Assembly (NCBI GenBank): GCA_016110215.1
Contig: JADWQD010000003.1
Coordinates: 2,790,001-2,854,000 of the forward strand
Length of the DNA stretch: 64,000 nucleotides
Direction of reading: 5' to 3'
Origin: Capronia americana
Lineage: Eukaryota; Ascomycota; Eurotiomycetes; Chaetothyriales; Herpotrichiellaceae
Shown here: positions 43,672 to 52,940 of the stretch, in pieces
Numbering within the stretch: position 1 is the stretch's first letter
Layout of the letters: the number at the start of each line of letters is the position of its first letter
Made by a program: the position numbers and the translations under genes
Notes under the pieces: generated by a model
Databases searched by the model: none
Told to the model about the DNA's origin: nothing
Seen by the model: only the letters and a program-made list of their open reading frames with translations

Positions 43672-46076
43672 ATGTCTCGAGATGAGGAGCGGGCAGATGA
43701 GAGGACCCCTCTTCTGCCTCATGACAGGAGGCTGAGCTCGTTGACAAATGAAGCAGATGCGGCTTCGATAATTTCCTCAAACATTAGCAAAGAAGAACAG
43801 GCCCTTGCCGAAAGCGCAGTAGGGGAACGTCTCCCATACAACGACTACACGACGATCGATTGGCTGCACGACTTGGTAAGAACCGTCGACTCGGTCGAGA
43901 TGTTGCGGCTGAAGACCTACAGGTCAAAGACTCCTTCAGACACCGTTCTGTCCATAGTGGAAACGGCATTCGACATGCCCTTGCAGCTTCATTCGACTCG
44001 TGCCAAGGCTGGATCGCAGCCGCCATAATTGGCACGCTGACAGCAATTGTCGCTTTTCTGGTAGATATTGCCGTGGCTACCATTAGTGACTGGAAGACAG
44101 GATATTGCAGGAGTAATCCATTCGCCAGCAAAGAACTCTGCTGTACCTCAAAGTCACCGTTGAGGCCTCTTGCTGATACCGGGGAGACATGCGCTGATTG
44201 GCACTACTGGACGAACAACTACTGGCATGGGTTCGGCATTTACGTGGCGTTCGCCCTCGCCTTCGGAATCATTAGCGGCACGATCACTTTGACCACCAAA
44301 CGGGCACTACCAGCGACTGCGCCTGGTGCCGGGGACAGAGATCCGATACAGAAGATGGGCGATCGAGCGAACGGCAAAATATTGAGACCCACAGCTGCCG
44401 GCAAATCAATCTATATGGCAGCGGGAAGTGGCATCCCTGAGATCAAGACAATTCTGTCCGGTTTTGTCATCCCGCACTTCTTGGACTTCAAGGTCCTGGT
44501 TGTCAAAGCTGTGGGTTCCACCTTTGCTGTGTCGACAGGGATGTGCTTGGGGAAGGAAGGACCGTTCGTCCACATATCGACATGCGTTGCATACCTCGTT
44601 GGTGTCCAGTTTCCGAAGTATCGAGAGAATGGCCGAAAGCTTCGAGAAGTACTTGCTGCTGGGTGCTCGAGTGGGCTTGCCGTGGCCTTTGGTGCGCCGA
44701 TTGGCGGGGTGCTCTTCGCATATGAAGAGATCTCGACCTATTTCCCCAGAAAGGTCCTCTGGCGAGCATTCATCTGCTCTCTCTTCGCAGCGATGACACT
44801 CAAGGCGCTCAACCCGACCGGCACCGGTAAGCTTGTGCTCTTCGAAACCAACTATGGCACGACGTACAAACCTCACCACTACGTTGTGTTTGTCATCCTT
44901 GGTATTGCTGGTGGGATCTTCGGAGGTGTATTTTGCAAAGCAAATTTTGCTTGGTCAGGCAGCTTCCGCAAATACAGCATTATCAAGGATTACCCAGTCT
45001 TCGAAGTATTCCTTGTCGTTCTGGCGACGGCACTCTTACAATATCCAAACCCTTTGACTCGCGAGCCTGGCGACGTCATTATCAAGAATCTCTTGGTCGA
45101 CTGCACAGAAAGTTCACGGACAGCTTACGTCTGTGTGCAGGAAGGAGATGCTTCACCCTCGCACAAGTATGTAGGCTGGCTCGCTTACGGGACGCTTGTG
45201 AAACTAGTCCTTACCATCATAACATTCGGCATCAAGGTGCCTTCGGGCATCATTATTCCTGCGCTCGACGGCGGAGCGTTCTTTGGGAGGCTGGTCGGCC
45301 AACTGCCTTTCTTGGCACAGACCATCTCTCCGGGCATCTTCGCGATGGTCGGTGCTGGGGCGTTTTTGGCTGGAGTCAGCCGTATGACCATCAGCTTGGC
45401 TGTGATCATGTTTGAATTGACGGGTGAGCTGGAATTCATCGTGCCGAACATGATCGGGATCATGGTCGCCAAATGGGTGGCCGATGCCCTCGAGCATGAA
45501 GGCGTCTACGATCTGGCACAAACAGTGCTCGGACATCCGTTCCTTGACCTCGACCAGAGCATGAAGCTGGTCCAGAAGGATGCATACCTAGTCGAGGAGC
45601 TAATCCCCCCCGCCCAGACAATGCGTGAGATTACTGTCGATGTTCCGCAGAGTGGCGTTGTTCCTCGTGTCCTGCTGACGGAGAAGCTGCACCAACTGCG
45701 CCGTCGGGGTCTTATGGATGCTGGTCTCGTTCTCGTGCAGAAGGCGATGTTGCAAGGCTACTTGGCGGAAGGAGAACTGGAATTCGGCCTCGAGACCATC
45801 GGCCAAAGTTTTCCCGAAGGCTGTGTCGTGCGTCTTCTCCCCGCAACAGCAGGGGTCGGCGTCCCAATGGAGCACGAAGGGGAACTCGACCTGTCCCAAT
45901 TTGTCGACCGTACGCCCTTGACCATATGTGTGAAAGCACCAATGGAGTATGCTGTCGAGATGTTCGGCAAGCTTGGACTGAGGCATATATGCGTGACCGA
46001 GGAAGGCAGCGGGAGACTTCTGGGTGTGATCATCAAAAAGAGACTGGTGGTCTGGCTTGAGAGTTTGACACATTGA
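43672..46076 (+). CDS. CLC-family chloride channel / chloride-proton exchanger
   Basis: Two exons (43672-43875, 43923-46076) with a 47-bp intron (GTAAGA to CTACAG, phase 0) give 785 aa. Splicing yields IDWLHDLVKDSFRHR, the CLC junction. Family signatures are present: G236-S-G-I-P-E241, GKEGPFVH with the gating glutamate E280, and GAGAFLAGVSRM. The pore region spans about residues 90-570 with ten or more membrane helices. Two CBS domains fill the C-terminus (about 590-785). The gating glutamate favours exchange of chloride for protons. The N-terminal tail holds ERTPLL (E10-L15), a dileucine sorting signal type. Together with its neighbours this points to a vacuolar or endosomal membrane protein that balances charge for acidification. 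Confidence 0.93.
43699..43716 (+). other. Acidic dileucine motif ERTPLL in the CLC protein
   Basis: Coding positions for residues E10-L15, preceded by Asp (ADERTPLL), in the cytosolic N-terminal tail. It is identical to the motif in the upstream gene. Confidence 0.6.
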
Positions 46077-46877
46077 GCACCGCACATCTGCTCATACCCC
46101 AAGCGTGTTAGATTACTCCTCGAACAAAACGACCACAGGAACACACAGTACAAGACATGCGTCCACCACGCTGTCAGTAGGGCTGGCGCTCTGGTTAAGG
46201 GCCAATGGCGTGTGCAGGCTGGCTGCACGGTGGTGATCCACCGCTACAATTTTTTTTCTGCATGCAAGCACGATTCTCTTCAGAGTCTGGCGTCACTTGT
46301 TGCTGTGAGTTTCGCCATATGCGTCGTCAGTAGTGGGCACGATGATGATTTCCAAGGCTCGTTTGAGCTTGATCGACTGCGATTTTTGGAGATGAGCCCG
46401 CAAGCGAGGTGCTTTTGCACTTGACGTCCGCCGTCACTGGCTTCACTTTGCCTTTGCCTCTGCCTTCCCGCTCCTGGCCCTCGCCGGCTGCCCCGCTTCG
46501 GACACTGTCTTGCCTCCACTGCGCGCTGCCTCGACAAACACGAAAATTTTCTGCACTTCACAAGGTAGCAACCAGGCGGGGCAAAGGATAGCTGGACTAG
46601 CCTCGGGGCGCTCCAGGGTTCGAGTCCACTCATCAGAGTCGACAACGGTCTGTATACGAGTACCTCGTGCAGGTCTCCTTGTCTGCTCCGGCCCCGGATC
46701 CTGCTCACCTCGACTGCCTCTCACCCTCTGTCCTCATTTCCTGCCTATCTCGCGTCACACGGCTTCATTCGACAGGCTGGGCCCGGCCTCGGCGTATCAG
46801 GTTGGAAAGAGCCGAGAACAGTGGAGTTTGCATGTGATGCATTGCGGGACAAGATGATATCCTCATGAGCTGCCAAA
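46077..46877. promoter_or_regulatory. Upstream region of the SLC26-STAS-CNB gene
   Basis: 801 bp between two same-strand genes. It includes an eight-T run near 46250. A GGTTCGAGTCC near 46617 was checked as a tRNA T-arm and rejected. No gene is supported. Confidence 0.4.
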
Positions 46878-49800
46878 ATGTCGACTACCTCATCCTCCGG
46901 CAAGCAACATGCTCGCCATAGTTCCAGCTATGCAAAGAGCCGTCCTGCTCCAATGCCTGGCTCTCCCATAAGGAGATCTCACAGTGACCAGATGATAGAA
47001 GAAAACAGTGGTCTGCCCATATCTGAGAACCCTCAAGCTGCTCATCGTCCGCGAGCAAGCTCCTCCTCCAGCCAACCTACAGCAAAGACTCCTGCGAGAT
47101 CTTTCTATGTCCGCTCCTTCCATGGGCAGCTAGACCCTGCTCAGTATTCCTCCTCTGCCGGTCTGAGAGACCAGACGGCCGAGTTGGCCGCGTTTGCTCT
47201 ATCCGACAACGCCTCCTTTCTGGGGAGCTCTCCACCGAGCTCGACAGCATCCTCTGACGATGGCTACCCCGATGTCATCGAGGAGGTCTCGGAGCCGGTA
47301 ACTCCAGAGGGCTCAGAGCAAGATCAGCCAGGTGATCCAGCTATCTCCGGCCTGACTGCCATGATACAAAACTCATCGGGCGAACAAGAGGAGGAGCATA
47401 CGCCCAAGAAGAACACTGGCCACAAGAAGACACTGAACCGTCCAACGTCGTCGAATATGCTGGAATCTTCAGAGGCAGACGAGCGTACAGCCCTGCTCGG
47501 TGATCGAAAGACCGACACCGAACAGTATGGCCGTATGACGGACATTGAACATCAGAACCATTCGATTAAGCGGGTCGCCGGTGTCAGTCAGAAGCTGAGC
47601 GCTTCTGTCAACAAGTTGCGGTCGTGCGGCTATGTCCTCTCACATCCCAAGACCTGGAGCGCTCGTGCCATCTACCGGGAAGCCATTGTACATCCCGCCA
47701 GCTTGCTCCCAGCCGTCTTTCTGGGCCTGCTTCTGAACATACTCGATGCCTTGTCCTATGGCATGATTTTATTCCCCCTGGGTAACGAGATATTTGATGG
47801 CCTCGGCTCTGACGGCATTGCAATGTTTTACGTCAGCACCATCGTCGCTCAGGTTGTCTACTCATCCGGGGGCTCGATCTTCCGAGGAGGCATAGGGTCT
47901 GAAATGATCGAGGTTGTCCCGTTCTTCCACAAGATGGCTTTCACCATCCTCCATAAAGTGGGAGAGCAGAATCCAAAATCTGTACTGGCTACTACGATAT
48001 TATCGTTTGCAGTTAGTGCCATTCTGACCGGCGTGGTGTTCTTCCTCATGGGAGCTTGCAAGCTGGGATTGCTAGTTAGCTTCTTCCCCCGGCATATTCT
48101 GATCGGCTGTATTGGGGGCGTTGGCTGGTTTCTCGTCGCCACTGGCGTGGAGGTCGCTGCGCGGTTGTCCGGCAATCTGGAGTATAACATCGGGACTCTC
48201 AAGCAACTGTTCCGTGGTGATACAGTTGCTCTCTGGACGATCCCATTGTCTCTTGCGATCACACTACACATCGTGCAACGCTTTGTGAAGTCAAATATGT
48301 TGGTTGGCAGCTATTTTGTGGCGGTTGCTGCCATCTTCTACTTCTTCAAATTCGCCTTGGGGATCTCGATGGAGACGATGCATACTGGAGGTTGGGTTTT
48401 TGATCCTCCACCCGTCGGCCACCCCTGGTATCACTTCTACACGCTTTACGACTTCAAGGCTGTGAACTGGGAAGCCCTTGCAGACACGATCCCGACCATG
48501 TTTGCCCTGACATTTTTCGGCATTTTGCATGTGCCGATCAATGTGCCTGCTCTCGGCGTGTCTACTGGTGAGGACAACCTGAATGTCAACCGAGAGTTGG
48601 TTGCCCACGGTGTTTCCAACTGCGTGAGTGGCCTATTTGGAAGTGTCCAGAATTATCTTGTATATACGAACAGTCTGCTGTTCATGGACAGCGGTGGAAA
48701 TGACCGACTTGCAGGGCTTCTGCTGGCAGGTTGCACGTTCGGCCTTCTCATAGCCGGACCGGCCATCATCGGCTACATTCCCATCATGGTGGTTGGAGCT
48801 TTGATTTTTCTCCTAGGGATTGAGCTTCTCGAGGAAGCGCTTGTCGGAACATGGGGCAAAGTGCACAAGCTCGAGTATGCGACGATTGTGATTATTGTGG
48901 TCACGATGGGAGCTTGGGATTTCGTGATTGGCATCTTTGTGGGCATCGTGCTTGCTGCCCTCAGCTTCGTCCTGGAAACTTCTCGACGTACAGCGATCAG
49001 AGCCACCTACTCTGGCGAAATCGCCAAGTCCCTAGTCAGGCGGCCGCCAGTACAGCTGAAATTTTTGAGGGAAACCGGACAACAAATCTTTCTAATCAAG
49101 CTCTCCGGCTTTTTGTTCTTTGGCACGATTGTCGGTGTCGAGAACCGGATTCGAGCTCTTCTTGCCGACGATGCCTTCAGAGATAGGCCTCTCAGATTTC
49201 TCGTGTTAGACATGGCTCAAATCAATGGGATCGACTATTCGGCCGCTGAGGCATTCACCAGGATTGACCGCCTCCTGAAAAAGCGTGGAGTGGAGCTTGT
49301 GGTCAGCAGTCTCGACGTTGACGGCGAGATCGGACAAGCTCTACGGAGCGTTGGCCTATTTGCAGAGGACACCAGCGTTGAGATATTTCCTGACCTCAAT
49401 GTCGCCCTGGAACACTGCGAGAACAAGCTGTTGACCGCCTTGTATCGCCAACAAGAGCAACGACGGACGAAGCGCATAGCGTCGCACCTCGACGTGCCGC
49501 GGAGTCGGCCTCAAGAGCTGTCCTCATCGTACAAGGCAGAGTTCATGGGCAGCTCCCCCAGGCGGAATCATCTTCATCAGGTTGCGCAAACGACACTCGA
49601 TGAGGATCGGTTTAGCACAGCCAAGTGGCAGACGTTCAAGCAACCTCTGCCCTTGATGTTACAAATTTTTGCTGACGTCTCGGAAAAGAACGAGGATTTC
49701 TGGTTCCGTGCAACGAAATATTTCGAAAGAATAGTTTACCCCAAGGGTTGCGTCTTGTTTCATGTTGGCGATCAACCTAACGGGTTTTTCCTGCTCGAAG

Positions 49801-50084
49801 AAGGCCTTCTCCGCTGCGAATACGACTGGCCGCAGGGCAGATATACTGAACTGATTGTTGCGGGACGTCCCTGCGGTGAATTACCTTTTTTCTCGCAGAC
49901 TCCCCGAACCGCAACGATGATTGCCGAGAAAGACAGCATTACGTGGCGATTGGACGCAAAGAGCTGGCACGAAATGCAGGTACACGATCCAGACGTGGCA
50001 CAAGAACTGCTCGTGATCAGTCTCAGACTTACGAAAGAGCGGATGGACGCAGTCACGTCATACATCCTGACAACAGCGGGCTGA
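46878..50084 (+). CDS. SLC26-family transporter with STAS and cyclic-nucleotide-binding domains (Vsb1-like)
   Basis: A single exon of 1068 aa. Residues 1-260 are a Ser-rich cytosolic tail containing ERTALL (E202-L207). The SLC26 transport domain (about 275-690) has about a dozen hydrophobic helices, for example FLGLLLNILDALSYGMILF and ILIGCIGGVGWFLVATGVEV. A STAS domain follows (about 715-845: FLVLDMAQINGIDYSAAEAF). A cyclic-nucleotide-binding fold ends the protein (about 925-1060: FHVGDQPNGFFLLEEG, GELPFFSQTPRTATM). This order matches fungal proteins related to yeast YGR125W (Vsb1), linked to vacuolar storage of basic amino acids. It was once annotated as a sulfate permease, so substrate is open. 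Whether the C-terminal fold binds nucleotide is not known. Confidence 0.88.
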   Translation: MSTTSSSGKQHARHSSSYAKSRPAPMPGSPIRRSHSDQMIEENSGLPISENPQAAHRPRASSSSSQPTAKTPARSFYVRSFHGQLDPAQYSSSAGLRDQTAELAAFALSDNASFLGSSPPSSTASSDDGYPDVIEEVSEPVTPEGSEQDQPGDPAISGLTAMIQNSSGEQEEEHTPKKNTGHKKTLNRPTSSNMLESSEADERTALLGDRKTDTEQYGRMTDIEHQNHSIKRVAGVSQKLSASVNKLRSCGYVLSHPKTWSARAIYREAIVHPASLLPAVFLGLLLNILDALSYGMILFPLGNEIFDGLGSDGIAMFYVSTIVAQVVYSSGGSIFRGGIGSEMIEVVPFFHKMAFTILHKVGEQNPKSVLATTILSFAVSAILTGVVFFLMGACKLGLLVSFFPRHILIGCIGGVGWFLVATGVEVAARLSGNLEYNIGTLKQLFRGDTVALWTIPLSLAITLHIVQRFVKSNMLVGSYFVAVAAIFYFFKFALGISMETMHTGGWVFDPPPVGHPWYHFYTLYDFKAVNWEALADTIPTMFALTFFGILHVPINVPALGVSTGEDNLNVNRELVAHGVSNCVSGLFGSVQNYLVYTNSLLFMDSGGNDRLAGLLLAGCTFGLLIAGPAIIGYIPIMVVGALIFLLGIELLEEALVGTWGKVHKLEYATIVIIVVTMGAWDFVIGIFVGIVLAALSFVLETSRRTAIRATYSGEIAKSLVRRPPVQLKFLRETGQQIFLIKLSGFLFFGTIVGVENRIRALLADDAFRDRPLRFLVLDMAQINGIDYSAAEAFTRIDRLLKKRGVELVVSSLDVDGEIGQALRSVGLFAEDTSVEIFPDLNVALEHCENKLLTALYRQQEQRRTKRIASHLDVPRSRPQELSSSYKAEFMGSSPRRNHLHQVAQTTLDEDRFSTAKWQTFKQPLPLMLQIFADVSEKNEDFWFRATKYFERIVYPKGCVLFHVGDQPNGFFLLEEGLLRCEYDWPQGRYTELIVAGRPCGELPFFSQTPRTATMIAEKDSITWRLDAKSWHEMQVHDPDVAQELLVISLRLTKERMDAVTSYILTTAG
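47481..47498 (+). other. Acidic dileucine motif ERTALL in the SLC26-like protein
   Basis: Coding positions for residues E202-L207, preceded by Asp (ADERTALL), in the cytosolic N-terminal tail. It is the third such motif in three consecutive genes. Confidence 0.55.
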
Positions 50085-52940
50085 ATTGATTGTTTTACGG
50101 TTTGGCTGTTTGAAATTCTTCATGTACAGTAGCTATCTAGTTGACAGTGTGGGGAAGAAAAGTTACAGGCACAAGGCAGGAAAAGTTGGACACTGATCAG
50201 ACTCTTGGGCCTACTGAGAGTCGAGCACGGCGCTGGTGGCACTATCCAACCCGACTTAAGATAAGTTTATCATAGGTAATGCACTGACCAAGGCATAAAA
50301 AGTATCAGGAATGATTTTCGACGATTGTGAGCGATCTCTGCCGACGAATATTCTTCTTATTGGGCAAAGGTGGTCAATGTTTGTTGTCAGCTGAAACTGG
50401 CAGGAGCACAAGCTTGACAACATTAATTGGCCCTGACCGTCTCTCCCTACATACCGTTACTTACTCTACCCATCAACGGTCTCCTTCATCGAGCTATGGG
50501 TTCACTGTCACTCAACATTTCACAGACCTTGATCTCCGAGGCCCATCGACCGCACCTGAAATGCGCAATCGGAGCAAGTCAACGGAGGCATGTGAACGGC
50601 ATCGAGATTTCCGACGTGAACAAGTGTGGGGCATGATAGGTCGAATTCTCAGTTCCTGACAGGCCCAGGACGCATGTTTCTCTGCCCCGTTTTCTTCGGG
50701 CAAGCGGCATGGCGCGAAGGGTCTTGAACCTTGCATGAGCCAACGAGCCATGGTTTCAAGCTTGGACCAACAACGAGTCCAGGTGCCAAATTTTCTGCAG
50801 GGAGTTCAGAGTCTATCCAGTTAGAGAACCCCGGCGAGTCAACGCTCAGCGTGCAAACAGTTGGAGGGTCTCTTGGCCTGTTCAACAGGATGTCCGCTGT
50901 GGAAACCAATCCGTTGTGCGAGGCAAGGGAGCTTCCTGCTGTGTCGATCATTAACGACCTACCGAGGGTGGGGGACACCGGGCAGGAACCCCATTTTCCT
51001 GCCCAGGCTGTTTCAGGCTTGGGTCTGGCCATGGAGAGAGGGGACACGGAGGATTACCCACCTCGTTCCTTCGCAAGGTGGAGCTCGTTTCGAAATTGCG
51101 AACCCGCGACTTCGTCGAGTTTCGCTGAATCCATATGATTGGATGTTCTGAAAGTGTCCAGCGAACGACACACTATGAGGATCGACAAAGGCCATAGTGA
51201 ATGATAACATATATTGCAACAATGATGTACTCGTACAACCGACAGCACATGCCCACACTCAAATGGAGTCTTACGGGTCAATAGCCAAGCCGACAGTATC
51301 AACAGGACTCGAGAGATGCGACTACGATGCGCGATTATCCAAACAACAAGGAGGCTAAAGCGCACCTGGGCGATCAGGAAACATATCATGTGGTCGACGC
51401 TGGACAAAGATAGAGAGGCAAGCTGACAGCCTTTTGCGCTAGGCGATTATGCCTCTGATGCTGTGAACTTGGGGTGCTGCGGGGGCAGACGCAAAACACC
51501 ATTCTGCTATCTCGAGACTCCTTCCTTGTTGGATTGCGTGATCGAGATCTTTCGTAACAAGCCGGGAAGACGTTATCGACTTGTAGGTATTTGAGGACAT
51601 GCGATTCGACTGCCATTCGTAGAAGCTGATGGGCTGCATTGCACCCCGGCAGGCCACGGAGGCCACAGGCACGTCATTCCTGCAAGTTGGTCAGGTTCAT
51701 GGTCGCATGACCAACCACTATTTTATGCTATGTCTTCCACTCAGACTTCCTGCACCCAGTTCTGTGCGAGACGCGCTGGTCCAGTCACCGACCTTGCGCA
51801 TATCACCGAGGCGATCATCCAGGGAAGCTTGTGGAAATGGAAGCGGTGAGGGGCCGTTGACGGGTCGGCGATGGTCGTTGGAGCTGATGGCTCGTGCTTT
51901 CAGTAAAGGCGACCATCCCAATATCAAAAGTAATCTTTGCTGAACGCCATGCATGAGTCAGAAAAGTGATCGAATGGTGGCAACATATGCGGGAAATCTT
52001 GCAACAGCGCCAAAGTCCTCGAGGCCCTTCGAAGCCCAATAATCGTCGAAAGGCCATCGCGGTGTGAGGACCGAGGATACAGTGTGACCTGCTGCACAAC
52101 ACGAGTGTCGCTGCAGGAGGGACTTGGCGTCAGAAAGGAGTGCACTGCTCTTGAATACACATCGCCAGTGGCTCTCCTTTTACTGCTGACTGCAGCGTCC
52201 GCGTCCGACTTGGGGAGGATGGGACGCTCAGGAAGGGGACAGAGCAACCTGAACCCCATCTTTATCGGAAGAAAATGCACAAGTGAAGACGACTTGCTAC
52301 AGCAACAATCAACGTGTGAGCGGTAGCAGAAATTCGATCTCGCAGCGCAGGGCTCCTGTTAAAACTTCGTCGCCTAGCGCAGAGGGTCTGTCGAGCTACC
52401 CGCCAAACGGTCGGGGCTATTGGGCTAGCGCTGGGTAACAGGGTGGAGCTGAATCGTGGTAGCGCGTTGCCTAGTAGCGCCTTCAAATTTCCTCCCCGGT
52501 AAACGCCCTTCGCGAACCGGCGTGACTGGGTACGCCCAAGAGAGCCTGTTGCCCGCCCCAAACAATCAAAGCGCACCAGGCAAGACAAAAACTTGACGCA
52601 TCCCATCTCACACCACAACCAACTCTTGCCTGCGTCTCCCTCAATCTCGCTCCCTTCGCCTTTGCAATCACCCCATTCCCCTTCCTCTTCCACACAAGAT
52701 TGTTCTTCATCACTTCTTTGCCTGGAACGTGACTGCCCGCGCGAAGCGTTGTGGTCCCTCCTGCTATTGGTCCTTGATCCGTGCCCTCAAAACACTCAAA
52801 GCCTTCAGACCTTTCTCTTGTCTTGAAGCACACTTCGCACTCTCTCTCCAACCGTTTTCAGTTTCTTGCCATCTTCAACACATACCGGCTCCGGTTGTCT
52901 GCATCTCATACACAACCACTTAACATCCTAGTCCAGCATC
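50085..52940. promoter_or_regulatory. Long intergenic region upstream of the Meu6-like gene
   Basis: 2.86 kb with no recognised gene. Frames of moderate length overlap on opposite strands at 50649-51138, neither with an ATG start or family motif. A pyrimidine-rich leader (52560-52930) precedes the Meu6-like ATG. A diverged gene or a long non-coding RNA is possible. Confidence 0.4.

Noticed and set aside
46600..46640. Possible tRNA T-arm (GGTTCGAGTCC)
   Set aside because: The T-stem pairs only for two base pairs, and no A-box, anticodon arm or acceptor pairing is found upstream.
50700..50790. tRNA-like A-box and B-box on the minus strand
   Set aside because: The TGGCTCGTTGG and GGTTCAAGACC elements are too close together for a tRNA and no cloverleaf forms.
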